Of a DNA stretch of 64,000 bases, positions 34,201-43,755 are shown piece after piece (position 1 is the stretch's first letter; every line of letters begins with the position of its first letter). The notes beneath the pieces are model-generated. The model was not told the DNA's origin, searched no databases, and was given only the letters and a program-made list of their open reading frames with translations. Source of the stretch: Corella eumyota (Eukaryota > Chordata > Ascidiacea > Phlebobranchia > Corellidae); assembly GCA_963082875.1 (NCBI GenBank), contig OY720103.1, positions 3,968,001 through 4,032,000 on the forward strand, given 5' to 3'. Position numbers and translations under genes: made by a program.

Positions 34201-37063
34201 AAAGCTGAGTTTTACTCGAGCCAAGATAAGTCACCGTTTTTTAACCAATACAACACTCGACAATTCTCAAGAGTTTATCCAAAAGTAAATACAAATTGTT
34301 TTTAACAAAATCTTCAAATTTAACTAAATAGAAACAGAAGCATGTAGTACTTAGATTATTGCTACATTTTTTGTATAAAATAGCACTTTGCTATTACAAG
34401 TTCTTGTTTTGCTAGGGTGGAAGAGTGGACTCTTCCAACTACAACCCAGTTGCTTTATGGAATAGTGGATCTCAGCTATGTGCTCTTAACTTTCAAACTG
34501 GAGGTTAGATTTATAAAAAGAAAAATACTTTTTAAATGTTATAAAATTAAATGCTATAGTGAAGCTATATAGACCAGTAGTGCGGTGTAGTAGTAAGAAC
34601 ACTTGGCTTTACCGCCTAAGGTCCTAGGTTTGATCTTCACTGCTTCCATGCTGTAGTAACCTTGAGTAAGCCAGTATGAAACTTCTGCTAAGCCTAAAAA
34701 ACAATAAGCAAGTATCAGCCTATTACAACCATTAATATCCAAAATTACTAAAGTCAACCTAAGTTGGGGTCAGGGCAAATGTTACTCTATATATGGGGCA
34801 AATAATTGACCTTCTCGCATCAAGAATAAAAAAATACGAAAAATAATAATTTGGTTCTTATTTTGCAGATCTTCCAATGCAGTTAAATGAGGCAAGGTTT
34901 GAGATGTATAATCGATGTGGTTTTGTATTAAAACCAAGTTGTATGCAGGATAGTCAATATCACCCCTACTATAAAACTAAACTGAAAGGGGTGGAACCCA
35001 TCATATTAAACATCCAGGTATATCAATCATTTTTAACCAAATTTAAACAAAAAAAAATCTTTCTCCAAAAAATTTATACAATTTAAAAAAAATTTAAAAT
35101 CAAAAAATGGACATTTCGTTGATGTGGAAAGGCTTAACCATTGACTTTTTATTTGAGAGAATAAATGTTATATATTTCATAGATAATGGCGGCAAGACAT
35201 CTTCCCAAATCTGGTAAAGGGTTAACTTGTCCCTTTGTTGAAGTTGAGATTATTGGTTGTGAGTACGATATTGGAAAAGTTAAGACACCGAAAAAAGGTA
35301 AACTTTAAGCTTACAAAGTATTACTGCCTGCAAATAACAAAGCCACATTACTCCTACTTTAGTGCTTTTCCGCTTTAAAAAAAAATTAAAAAACAATTCG
35401 ATTAAACCTCAAATTAGAATTTTACCGGCAGCGTGGTGTAGTGGTAAGAACACTTGCTACACCACACATGAGGTCGTGGGTTTAATCCCCACTGATCTCA
35501 TGCTGTAGCGCCCTTTAGTAAGGCGCTATAAACGGTATAAGCTTCTGCTGAGCCAGCACTTAATCAGAAGCCTAATTATTGGGCAATTATAATCTATAAT
35601 CCCAAACTGCTACAGGCAACTCGAGACTGGGTCGGAGTAACTGATGTTACTCTATGTTTAAGTCGCACATTCGACTTTTCCACATTAAGGATAAAAATAC
35701 ATACAAAAAAATTTAAATTTTGTTATTAAATAGATGACAATGGTTTAAACCCTGTATGGGAAACTGGTCTCTCCAACGCTGAGAGTTCATTTGATTTCGA
35801 CATTAACTGTCCTGAAACAGCATTTATAAAATTCACTGTCTATGATCAAGATATGTTTGGAGACCCCAATTTTGTGGCACTGGCCACATACCCTCTTTCA
35901 TGCATTAAAACAGGTAAGAGAATAGGAAAACAATGTCATTTTTACTTTTCAAGGCCCTGAGTTCGATTTTATCTGCTTCCATGATGTTGTGTTTTGAGTT
36001 TGGTGCTTAAAGTCTTTAACATTAAGAATAAATGAATTAAAATTTTTATATATTCCAGGTTTGCGATCCATTCCACTTAAGAACAATTTCAGCGAAGATA
36101 TTTTACTTGCCTCCATCTTAGTTCACTTAGACATTAGACCTGTTAAGGTAGGTGTTTTTGGTTGCATTTTCACATAAAATATTCTGAACAAAGTACCTGC
36201 AGCGGGGTATAGTGGTCAGAACTTTGGCTTTACTACATTAGGTCCTGGGTTTGATCCCCACCGCTCTTATGCTGTAGTGCCCTTGAGTAAGGTGCTAACA
36301 ATGGTATACACTGCTGAGCAAATGCCTAATCAGCAGCTTTATTATTAGGAAATTATAATTTATAATATCCCAAACTGCCAAAGGCAACTTGAGACTGGTT
36401 CGAATCAATTGATGTTACTCTATGTTTGGGTCCTAAGGTCAACCTCACCACATTCAAGACAAAAATAAATAAACAACTGTAAAACCCAAGGCATTTGCAG
36501 CTACATGCACAAACTGATTATTTTAAATTGATTCAGGATGAAGATGCTGATGTGTATGATTCCATCCAAATGTTGAGAAACCAAACCAGGGAAATTCAAA
36601 GTAAAATGGCAGGTCTAAATGCCCAAGATGCAGCAATGTATCATCAGCAGTTACGAGAAACCCAAATTGCACTTTTTGTGCAAAACGACCAAAGAAAAGA
36701 AAGGTAGTTATAATGTAGTAATTAAACCAGTCTAAAGGCGTGGTCTGATCACTTGACTTCACTACATGAGGTCCAAGGTTTGATACCATGTGTACCTATG
36801 CTACAGTACTCTTGCGTAAAGAGCTATCAATGGTATGAACACTGGTTAGCCAAAAGCAGCAGAATAGGTATTAACTGGCAATTATAATCAATAATATACC
36901 AAACTACCAAAGGCAATTGAAGGCTTGATCAGGATAAAAAATGTAACTTTTTTTCTCGAATAAAAAAAAAAAAAAAAAAGGTTTTTTATGTCTATAAAAA
37001 TTAAATTTCCTTTTTTCCTTTAGAAATATGCAACGTCAAAAGAGATCAAGAGGAATGCCTTAG
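22255..37063 (+). CDS. PLCG1: Phospholipase C-gamma, tandem copy B (1290 aa, 34 coding exons)
   Basis: Same enzyme family and domain order as copy A. Coding exons: 22255-22419, 22548-22605, 22700-22849, 23479-23572, 23759-23800, 24271-24361, 24432-24553, 24929-24980, 25215-25316, 25605-25723, 25791-25876, 26307-26427, 26556-26641, 27065-27147, 27209-27269, 27631-27698, 27960-28088, 28574-28731, 29433-29639, 29951-30082, 30613-30790, 31092-31276, 31716-31818, 32194-32263, 32700-32851, 33578-33686, 34163-34284, 34416-34503, 34869-35017, 35183-35297, 35734-35913, 36059-36147, 36537-36703, 37024-37063. Catalytic residues are kept (SSSHNTYLTGDQ with His330, CIELDCWDG, YHG His375, IIIKHKKL). The nSH2 phosphotyrosine pocket is FLIR and the cSH2 is FLVR. 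A Tyr in SYVTAN matches the activation Tyr. Intron positions and phases match copy A, except that B lacks the 33-nt microexon. The in-frame sequence before 22255 has no ATG, so MSFKHK is the start. An AATAAA at about 37434 is a likely polyadenylation signal. Confidence 0.96.
22871..23085 (+). mobile_element. tRNA-derived SINE (family 1), truncated 3' end
   Basis: It starts at AGCGTGGTGTAGTGGTCAGA and ends soon after GTTACTGTATGTTTA, so the last 40-50 bases of the family are missing. It carries the head variant ending CTTGGCTTTACTACATAAG. Confidence 0.85.
23812..24099 (-). mobile_element. tRNA-derived SINE (family 1), well preserved
   Basis: In reverse: intact head (plus-strand GACCACGCTGCCGG at the right), B box, body, and TATATCTTTATCCTCGATGT tail preceded by a T-run (the A tail). 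Close to consensus, hence probably young. Confidence 0.94.
24631..24896 (+). mobile_element. tRNA-derived SINE (family 1), internally deleted
   Basis: The head GGCAGCTTGTTGTAGTGGTC is followed by a shortened body. A short duplication of CTGATGTCACTCT occurs near 24820-24845. Confidence 0.85.
25977..26253 (-). mobile_element. tRNA-derived SINE (family 1), diverged
   Basis: ATTTATCTTCGATGTGGAAA tail, CCCCGACCCAGTCTTTAGTT middle and a right-end head (TTTACCACGCTGATAG) are present, with the body changed at many sites. Confidence 0.85.
26762..26905 (-). mobile_element. Second tRNA-like SINE family, copy 2
   Basis: Read in reverse: AGTGTGGTATACTGATCATG, AAAAGGTTTTAGGTTTGAGC, TATTCGCCCTTGAGCC, AAATAGCTCAAACACACCAC. 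This order matches 30305-30450. Confidence 0.6.
27319..27607 (+). mobile_element. tRNA-derived SINE (family 1)
   Basis: Full order, with the head variant CGGCAGCATGGTGTTGTTAG and the ending CCCACATTGGGGATAAAAA. It lies directly before the exon at 27631. Confidence 0.9.
27733..27935 (+). mobile_element. tRNA-derived SINE (family 1), old remnant
   Basis: CATAAGGTTCTTGGTTTGAT (B box area), AACTGGCAAAGGCAACTTGG and TTTAGGCTGTTAAGTC are recognisable; the rest has decayed. Confidence 0.55.
28841..29405 (-). mobile_element. Family-1 SINE interrupted by a younger family-1 SINE
   Basis: The outer, older element occupies 28841 to about 29002 and resumes at about 29299, ending at 29405 with CCACGCTGCCAGC. 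The inner element fills the gap. The outer break lies between CAATAGAAGTT and TTATATGCCTTAC, which are contiguous in other copies. Both are in reverse orientation. Confidence 0.85.
29003..29298 (-). mobile_element. Inner, young family-1 SINE
   Basis: It is near consensus with a long T-run (A tail) at its left and CATGCTGCCGG at its right. It is inserted inside the older copy. Confidence 0.92.
29678..29904 (-). mobile_element. tRNA-derived SINE (family 1), old and shortened
   Basis: TTTATCCTTATTATAGAAAG, CCCAGTCTTAAGTTGCC and the right-end head CACTACACCACATTGCCAG identify it. Confidence 0.75.
30125..30310 (+). repeat. Dispersed repeat family 3, copy
   Basis: GTTTGTGGTGCAATTCAATT, CTTGCCCTGTGGGCTTCATT, TTACTTGTCATAAG and CTGATAATTTACCCATGCAC occur in the same order as in 18065-18265. 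Confidence 0.5.
30305..30450 (+). mobile_element. Second tRNA-like SINE family, copy 3
   Basis: ACTACAAGCCGAAAGGTTTC, GGTGCGAGCTGCACC, CTATTCGCCTTTGAGCCCGG and ACGGATAGCTCAAAACACGT. Its GC content stands out from the surrounding intron, suggesting a fairly recent insertion. Confidence 0.65.
30823..30877 (+). mobile_element. SINE head fragment (family 1)
   Basis: Only the tRNA-like part remains: GTGTAGTAGTTTGACTGCAT and GGTCCTGGGTTTGATCC. What follows (about 30880-30960) looks like a reverse tail fragment of the same family. Confidence 0.5.
31348..31640 (+). mobile_element. tRNA-derived SINE (family 1), near full length
   Basis: The CCGGCAGCGTTGTGTAGTGT head, GGTTCAATCCCC B box and complete body end in CCCACATCAACGATAAAG and an A-rich run. 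It lies between the two exons encoding the SH3 domain. Confidence 0.93.
31900..32130 (-). mobile_element. tRNA-derived SINE (family 1), old
   Basis: TCTAAACATAAAGTAACATT, the ATTATAATTGCACGATAATA body and the reverse B box GGAATCGAACCCAAGGCC are still readable. Confidence 0.7.
32323..32552 (+). mobile_element. tRNA-derived SINE (family 1), 3' truncated
   Basis: Good head and body (CCGGCAGCGTGGTGTAGTGA), but it stops after GGGTCGGAGTAACTGCTG and runs straight into an A-rich stretch. Confidence 0.88.
32915..33015 (+). mobile_element. Old SINE fragment
   Basis: ATGGAGTAGAATTTAGAACG and CATGGTTCGATCTTACTG suggest a decayed family-1 head. Only this part is recognisable. Confidence 0.35.
33053..33345 (-). 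mobile_element. tRNA-derived SINE (family 1), well preserved
   Basis: T-run, TATATCTTTATCCTCGATGT tail, intact body, and CGCCACGCTGCCAG head end. Confidence 0.93.
33757..34044 (-). mobile_element. tRNA-derived SINE (family 1), well preserved
   Basis: Nearly identical to the copy at 33053-33345 and in the same orientation, in the next intron of PLC-gamma B. The right end is CACCACGCTGCCG. Confidence 0.94.
34571..34835 (+). mobile_element. tRNA-derived SINE (family 1), diverged
   Basis: GACCAGTAGTGCGGTGTAGT head, TAGGTTTGATCTTCACTG B box area, shortened body and a CTCGCATCAAGAATAAAA end. Confidence 0.8.
35425..35711 (+). mobile_element. tRNA-derived SINE (family 1), well preserved
   Basis: Head, B box, body and A-rich end are all present. 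It ends about 20 bases before the splice acceptor at 35734. Confidence 0.93.
36197..36472 (+). mobile_element. tRNA-derived SINE (family 1), diverged
   Basis: CTGCAGCGGGGTATAGTGGT head, GGTTTGATCCCCACCG B box, GGCAACTTGAGACTGG body. Confidence 0.85.
36728..36975 (+). mobile_element. tRNA-derived SINE (family 1), old
   Basis: AAAGGCGTGGTCTGATCACT, TACATGAGGTCCAAGGTTTG and CAAACTACCAAAGGCAATTG are recognisable before a long A-run. Confidence 0.7.
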
Positions 37064-37526
37064 ACTGGTTTGCTATGCCATTTCTTTTTAAAATTTTACG
37101 CTGCTTTAAATTAATATAGCTAAAAAGGTTTAATTTAATTTTTTAGAATTCTAAATTTTAATTTATCTTTATACTTAAAGCTCACTGTATTATAAAATTT
37201 CATTTTATGATTGATTGGTGTTATTTAAGCTGTACCTCTGTAATTTAGTTTTACCACAAATCATAATATTATAAGTGTTGACTATTGTGCCATTTGTCGT
37301 TATGTGTTATGTTGTTTTAAATTAGCTTTAAACAATTTTTCGATATATCATATTAAGGCAATGAAAAGTTATTTAAAAACTTCATGTAACAGAACTGAAT
37401 TATAACCAACTTCTATATACAAAGTATTAGCAAAATAAATATATTATTAAATAAAAAAAAATTTTATAATCATATGTTAATCAAATGGAAATGATAAATA
37501 AACCCAGCTGAATTTAAATTATTAAT

Positions 37527-39335
37527 TTAATCACAAAGTAATTTAAAACTGGGTTCGTTTATATAATAATCTAAAGTTTGGTTAAATGAAGGTACAGCAT
37601 TTTCTCGAACACCTTTTAGCATTACAGTTGCTTTAGAATTTAGTCCAGTAACCCATTCTTCAAACTTGGAAAAATAAATCGATAATTCTTTATTTAAATC
37701 TACAAGTTCTTTTATTATGGAAGCGACCTTGTCTTCCAAATTGTCAGGTAAGCATGGGTAATCAAACACACTACGCTCTAAATTTTTTTCTCCTACAATA
37801 TGGAACATAAAACTGGGAGTACAAAAAATCGGCATTTCCATTGCTAATGAAATGTTTTGATAAGCATCATCACCAAATGTATAGGATTTATACAGTGGCC
37901 TAGAAATTGACAAGTCCCAAATCGGAACAAATTCGTCACCAATTTTTGTTTTAAACAAATAATTTTCTTTACTTCCCAGAAATAATTCCACCTCTTCATT
38001 TATCATGCTGCTAAGTATATCAAATAAATTGGTTTGGTCTGCGACTAAGTCACATATTAAGATGCTTGCGTTATTTGAAGCAATTTTTTGCTTCTCCGTC
38101 AATGTTTGAGCATACAATAAAGCCTGTTTAGTCAAAAGGACTATTTTTTGTTTGTTTTTTTCAACTGTATTGTTGAATTCTTGGATTTCGCTAATCATTA
38201 AATTCAGTTTAGTTTGTAGAGTTAGTTTGACGTCCACTTCAGCTTGTAATTCCTGCACCGATAATTGCAAAGAATTTTTATAAGCTTGTAAACCCATCAT
38301 CTTTACAGCATCTTGGAATTCCGGTCTTGAAAATTTCTCAGGGTCAGATTTTAATAAAGCATTTATTTGGTCGTTGTTAGACTGTGTTTGTTTTTCACAT
38401 AATGCTATTTTGTTATAGTCGTCAGCAGACTTTTCATAATTTAACTGTAGAAGACAGGTCATTGTATCCAACGGTATTTCCAATATTTGATTATCAACGT
38501 CATTTACCTCAAAAGAAAAACTTTTTAAAATTTTTAAAATCTCCTCGTTTTTGCCTACATTTTCTCTTACAGAATCATTCAACAATTTTGTCTGCCCCTC
38601 TGTTACATTTATCCAGGTATCTTTGATAGTAGAAGCAGAGTACTTATTCAAGACTTCGTTTAAATTTTTCCACATTGCTTTTAGCTCAGCATTTTGTTTT
38701 GCTTTACCATTTAGACCGTTATCGATTTGCGCAGAAATTTTTTTTAAAATAGAAATTAGTTCAGATTTACAGGACATTGATTCAAAACCTTGCTGAATTT
38801 GATCGGAGTTTTTTGACCTTTTGTCAATTTTATTTTGAATTGCTTCCAAATATGTCTTTTCTTCATTAACAGTTGATATTTTATCATCTACGATAAGTTT
38901 ATGAGCTTCTAGTGAGCAAGATTTGGCCTCAGTTATATCTAACTCTCTTTGGAGCTCTGAATTCTGAAGTTCAATATCGTAACACTCAGTTTTTCGACTT
39001 TTTAGTTTTTCTTTTAACTGTTGAATTTCCAACTGCGATGAGTTTAATTTTTGCTGCTTTTCCATATTTTTATTTAAAATTTCCTCATGTTTTGTTAATA
39101 TTTCAGCTACAGCAATCGAGTTTTTTGCGTTTTCGACAAAATTTTCATTTTTAACATTGACAAGTGCAAACTTCCAAAACTTGCTCAGCTCATTGCCTTT
39201 GCACATGTGAATAAATTCATAAAACACAGGTTTTCCATCGTTTCTTTTAGCAGAAGGTAGCTGTAATTCTTTACTTGCCCATTGAACCACTTCTTCAGCC
39301 AGCCGTTTATTGTCAGAAGTTGTCATCTTTAGCAA
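37527..39335 (-). CDS. HAUS5: Probable HAUS augmin-like complex subunit 5 (602 aa, single exon)
   Basis: Augmin recruits gamma-tubulin to spindle microtubules; HAUS5 is one of its coiled-coil subunits. The N-terminus fits the family pattern: a short helix, then VVQWASKELQLP, an MCKG and FWKFALVNVKNENFV, comparable to the human WAVEEMG..., LCLGQG..., IWAYILQHV. Residues about 80-180 and 340-430 are charged heptad-like coiled coil; the C-terminal third (IWDLSISRPLYKS, then YPCLPDNLEDKVASI) is globular or helical. The length is close to human HAUS5 (about 630 aa). The annotated start MLKMTTSDN could instead be the fourth codon. No introns interrupt it, unlike every other gene here. Sequence similarity is low, so the assignment rests mainly on the N-terminal pattern. 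Confidence 0.6.
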   Translation of the reverse strand: MLKMTTSDNKRLAEEVVQWASKELQLPSAKRNDGKPVFYEFIHMCKGNELSKFWKFALVNVKNENFVENAKNSIAVAEILTKHEEILNKNMEKQQKLNSSQLEIQQLKEKLKSRKTECYDIELQNSELQRELDITEAKSCSLEAHKLIVDDKISTVNEEKTYLEAIQNKIDKRSKNSDQIQQGFESMSCKSELISILKKISAQIDNGLNGKAKQNAELKAMWKNLNEVLNKYSASTIKDTWINVTEGQTKLLNDSVRENVGKNEEILKILKSFSFEVNDVDNQILEIPLDTMTCLLQLNYEKSADDYNKIALCEKQTQSNNDQINALLKSDPEKFSRPEFQDAVKMMGLQAYKNSLQLSVQELQAEVDVKLTLQTKLNLMISEIQEFNNTVEKNKQKIVLLTKQALLYAQTLTEKQKIASNNASILICDLVADQTNLFDILSSMINEEVELFLGSKENYLFKTKIGDEFVPIWDLSISRPLYKSYTFGDDAYQNISLAMEMPIFCTPSFMFHIVGEKNLERSVFDYPCLPDNLEDKVASIIKELVDLNKELSIYFSKFEEWVTGLNSKATVMLKGVRENAVPSFNQTLDYYINEPSFKLLCD

Positions 39336-40632
39336 AATACAGTTCCTATGGAAAAAGGGGAAGGCAGAATATTAGATTAAAGGGGTTTAAATAGACCCTA
39401 ACAACTGTTAATCTATGTTAAGTACAGAAAAGTTTGCAAACAATTTGAAAAAACGCGGGAGGGCAAATAGGCGGAGATTACCGGGAAAAAAATTTGCGGT
39501 CATTTTTAGAAAACTGCGAAATTGGTCAAAATAGGCGGAATAGGAATAAAAAATAAATGGAAATGTGTTTTAACACATAAAAACATCAAAGTTAGAAAGA
39601 TTATGCAAATTTGTTATTAATAACTTTTAATTGATGCAATTAAAACAAATTTTATTAAATATTTGTAAATAATTCTAATTTTTTTTTTAAATTTTTTACA
39701 TTTGGCAACTCTGTATATACTAACTTGTTATTGTCTTCAGAAACATGTGTTTTTTAATAAAAATTTGTTTATGGTAGTTGTAAAAAAACTAATTACTATT
39801 TTTTATCGTTATTAATCTAAAAAAATAGGTTGTTAGTAATGTAACAAGTTTGCTTTGAGAAAAAGACATTTGGATATACAGATTTAGCGAAGTGAGAATT
39901 GCCATTTTGGACTTTTGATTTGAAGATTGAAAAGGTAATTACAATTTATTTATTTTTACATGCTACTTTATACGTTAAAATATTAAAATATTTGTAGGAA
40001 ACATTATATATGCACACTTAGACAAGTTTTAATATGTTAAAAATCTGTACTTTGTTATTTAGGTACACACAATTGCAAAAATAAATTTGTGGCTAATTTT
40101 GCAGTTTTGTTAATTTTTTTTTGTATACATCTTTATCCTCAATGTGGAAAAGTCGAATGCTCAACTTAAACATAGATTAACATAAGTTACTCTGACCCAG
40201 TCTCGAGTTGCCTGTGGCAGTTTGAAATATTATAGATTATAATTGCCCGATAATTATACTGCTGATTAAGTGCTGGCTCAAATATATATATATATAATTT
40301 ATTTTTATTAAATTTCTTTTTTTAAACGTATGTACTGATATTATTGAAACTATGCTAGTGCTAGAAAATCTATGAAACATTTTGAGAAAATCCAGAAATT
40401 GAAGATTTTTAAAGCATAATTTCTTTCTCGGATTCTGGCAAAGTAAGTTTTTTTAATATAAAGCTACTGACATATATATTCATGTTTTTATAATATTATT
40501 ACACATTATAAACAGAATAACAAACTATGGCATGTTTATAACCATAATATTGTTATTGTTTTATTTACTTCTTGCATTTGTTTATTGTATGATTTACGCT
40601 GGTACAATTTTTGGTGCTTAAAATATTAAAAA
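39336..40632. other. HAUS5 upstream region and AT-rich intergenic DNA
   Basis: The first 200 bases upstream of the HAUS5-like start contain CpG-bearing motifs (AACGCGGGAGGG, ATAGGCGGAG, TTTGCGGTCA), likely the promoter. A possible donor AAAAG/GTAATTAC at about 39934 could mark a divergent noncoding exon. Apart from the SINE fragment at 40118-40280, nothing else is recognised. Confidence 0.4.
40118..40280 (-). mobile_element. tRNA-derived SINE (family 1), head missing
   Basis: Tail and middle are clear (ATCTTTATCCTCAATGTGGA, CCCAGTCTCGAGTTGCCTGT), ending at AAGTGCTGGCTCA, where an ATATATAT run begins. The tRNA-like head is absent. Confidence 0.88.
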
Positions 40633-40773
40633 ATGTTTACATTTATATATAATAATTTAGATAACCCATCCTCTAATATTAAAGAATTAACAGTCGCAGA
40701 AGGTATTTACGACCAAGCAAATGTGAAAATTGCCAAAAACATTCCGACTCCGAACTACATGTTCAATCACTAA
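40633..40773 (+). CDS. Small open frame, 46 codons, doubtful
   Basis: ATG to TAA without a break, encoding MFTFIYNNLDNPSSN and then IKELTVAEGIYDQAN, with KNIPTPNYMF near the end. Composition is more protein-like than nearby random frames, and a TTTAG just upstream of GATAACC could equally be a splice acceptor into this frame. No family is recognised. It may be an exon of an unannotated gene or chance. Confidence 0.2.
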   Translation: MFTFIYNNLDNPSSNIKELTVAEGIYDQANVKIAKNIPTPNYMFNH

Positions 40774-41201
40774 CCAAAACTGAATGGACGCAACAAGTTA
40801 GTAAAGAATTATAATTGTTCTAGAGATGTTTAAGAGTTTTAAAATATTTGTTTTATTATTGCAAAAACATATTACTTTAGTTTTACAAGCTTGTAGTCGT
40901 TTATACTATTTATATTTTGCCAAATAACTGTACAAATATTCTTACTATATGTAATGTTAAAGTTTTTTTCTTGTTCTTTTTAAATTAACTTTATTCTCAA
41001 ATTATTTTTGTATATTTCTATTTTGTAGTTATTACAACAAATGGAGCCAATTGTCAAGACATCGAACTACAAGTTTTTTGGAATAGTTAACTACTCCGGA
41101 TGAAGAAAGTACGTCACAACGACTTGCAGTGCTGTCAATTTTTGCTCTTCGTGTTATTTTGTTCTGCTGTGTTGTATCGTGTTGAAAATGTGTGCCTTGT
41201 A

Positions 41202-41285
41202 TTTATTTATCGTCGATGTGGAAGGTCAATTTGACAACATTATCAAACTGTGGTAACTCGTGTCAGTTTTGGATATTATTACCTA
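41202..41285 (-). mobile_element. SINE tail fragment (family 1)
   Basis: TTTATTTATCGTCGATGTGG followed by a shortened GTCAGTTTTGGATATTATTA. Only the 3' portion of the family is present. Confidence 0.5.
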
Positions 41286-42679
41286 GGAATTATTTGCCAT
41301 TAGGTTAGACAGCAGTAAGTTTAGTTCGGTTAGAGAAAAGTTAGTGAGTCAGTAACTCATTACTAGTTAGTAATGTAGTGTCGAAGACCCATCTTGGTAT
41401 GCTGATATCCAATAGTTTGGGATGGACTGGAAATACAAATTGGAACGAAATTATCTTAATCCCCACGTTTTACCTGTGCATCTCGATTTAAACCCCTTTG
41501 AATCACTCTAATAAGACTTAGAATACAGCACCCATCGTATTATAGTCTATTACTTAGACCCCATTAACAAGGCACTCTTTTTGTACTACTCTTTAAACCC
41601 CCATTTAAATTTATACACCTTTTACCCCATTTGCTGCAAAAGCCTTAACATTCCCTTTATTAAACCACCCTTAACATGTATGCTCTGTAGTAATTGCTTT
41701 GATTTCACCCCAAACAGTTTAACCTATTTATTAAAAAAAACTATCTATTTGACCTTTTTCTATGCACCCATCGATGTAAACCCATTCTTTTTAACCTCTT
41801 TTATTCGAATCATTCAGATATTAACGCCGTATACTAACACAACAATGCAGCTTTATTAATTTAAATAAATATCATGTACAGCATTTTGTTTAAATAATTT
41901 TTTTGTAATACAAATATATAACAAATTGCATTTAAACTTTTAAAAACGTATCAGAATTCCGGTTTTCCGCGTTTTATTTATAAAATCCCTATATAATAAG
42001 ACGACGCTATTTCCGCGTTTTTAATATTCCGCTATCTCTTTTTTTGCTTTCCTTCATTTTCCGGTTTCCTCAATTTTTGTCCCTTTATTTTCTGTTCCTT
42101 GATTTTCCGGTTCTTTCATTTTCCAGTTTCTTTATTTTTCGCCCCTTCTTTATTTTTAGTTGTTTCTTGACCGCTTTAAATCCACGTACCTTTCCTAAAC
42201 TACCAAGCTATTATTAAAAGATAAACAGGGTAATAAAATTTAATCATTTAAATTCCTATGCTTATTGTATGTTAATATATTCAGTAAATAGTAACGTTTT
42301 ACGGGGTTAATTGAAAGTAAAACTAGTAATAAATCAATAAACTCAGGCTAATAAATATTTTAACATTAATGTTGTCGTATTTTTGCTTTACCAAGATTGA
42401 TTTAAATCAGAATTAACCGTGTATTATATATTGCACAAGTTTACACATTTTTTCATAAATCAATATTATTATGCACTTTTTTAATATTATTAATAGCGCT
42501 TTATATTGTGATTTAACTGCGTACAAATCAATACAAAATTTAGGGCGGTATGAACGCACGAATTTTTTTTGACAAAAAACGAACGCGAAAATTTCGTCGA
42601 AAAAAAAACTCTCACGGTAATTAATAACGTCATCATATTTCCGAAAAAGTGCTGTAAAATCTTTATTTTACAGATTTAT
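41286..42679. other. C/T-rich intergenic DNA before the tRNA-like array
   Basis: About 41450-41830 is markedly C-rich on the plus strand with recurring TTTAAACCCC and TTTACCCC motifs. The open frame at 41581-41859 here is a by-product of low purine content. About 41950-42180 contains a loose tandem pattern of TTTCCGGTTTC and TTCATTTTCC at roughly 20-26-base spacing. No gene is recognised. Confidence 0.45.
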
Positions 42680-43286
42680 GAGTTTTTTTTTTGGACAATC
42701 GATTTTGCATGCCTGTGTAGTTCTGCGCTGTATATTTCAGATTTTTTTATTCGAAAAAAAATTTTAGAATTTTGAAAAAATTTGCTTGCAAAAAATACCC
42801 GTCGAAATTTTTTTTCCAAAATTTCAAAAAATTTTTGGCCCCAATTTTACTGAAACTTTGTCAGAATGTGTATTGGAGGGTGCTGAGTCCTAAAAACTTG
42901 GTTTCGTCGCGCTATCTTTTGTAGCTTTTGAGTAAATTGATATTTTGTGCAAAAATGAGGATAAAAAACGCTAAAAACACCATTTTTTGGCCTTTTTTTC
43001 GAAATTTATAATAAAATCACGATTTTTGACTTTTGATTTTCGCGAAAAATAAAATACTTTCATTCCGCTGATTTTTCTCCGCATTCGCGTAAGAAGTTTT
43101 TCCGCCTTTGTAAGATGGGATCAGCGGGTTTTGAACATGAAACATACGATACAGTAGAAGGTCATGCGAATACAACAGAATAACGACAGTACTAACTGAA
43201 GAGCTATAAGAAAAGCTAAAATTTGATTACGAATCCTAATACTTATCTTACCAAATACGACCCTTTATTTAATAAAAAGTGTATTT

Positions 43287-43350
43287 GCGGTACCTCGAAC
43301 CTGGAACCTTTGGCATTCCAAACGGGAGACATACCACTGAGCCACGTAGC
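43287..43350 (-). repeat. tRNA-like module g, unit 1
   Basis: The reverse strand has the A box TGGCTCAGTGGT and B-box-like GGTTCGAGGTACC about 40 bases apart. It is shorter than a tRNA and no anticodon arm is convincing. Confidence 0.6.
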
Positions 43351-43755
43351 TTCTTTGTTTCTTGCTGCAAAAATGCATACATACATACCAAATCCTAGGA
43401 CTTGAAAAAAAATTAAATCGTCGCATGTAATTACTGTGTACTATATACTACAGTGCACTAGCGCGCTTAAGTTTAAATAAGTTTAAATAAAAATTAGTTA
43501 AAATAAAATTTAGTTAAAAATAAAAAATAAATTAAAATAATAAATATAGGTATACGTATATAAAAGCGCCACGCTTTTGTTCTGCGACTCTAAAGCATTT
43601 ATTTGCCACCTTTCTACTTCTAAAGCTTGGATACCATTTCACGTCGTCTACAAAGTATATACATTAATTTAGAATAAATCTCTTTTTTAACAAATAATTA
43701 AACTTTTGCTTAAGTTACAACCAATGTAATGTTCAATATGTTTAACTTAAACATC

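Noticed and set aside
38384-39154. Plus-strand open frames opposite the HAUS5-like gene
   Set aside because: They are mirror frames of a long, convincing minus-strand coding sequence.
41581-41859. 92-codon open frame
   Set aside because: It lies in a C/T-rich low-purine block where stop codons are rare; the residues look random.
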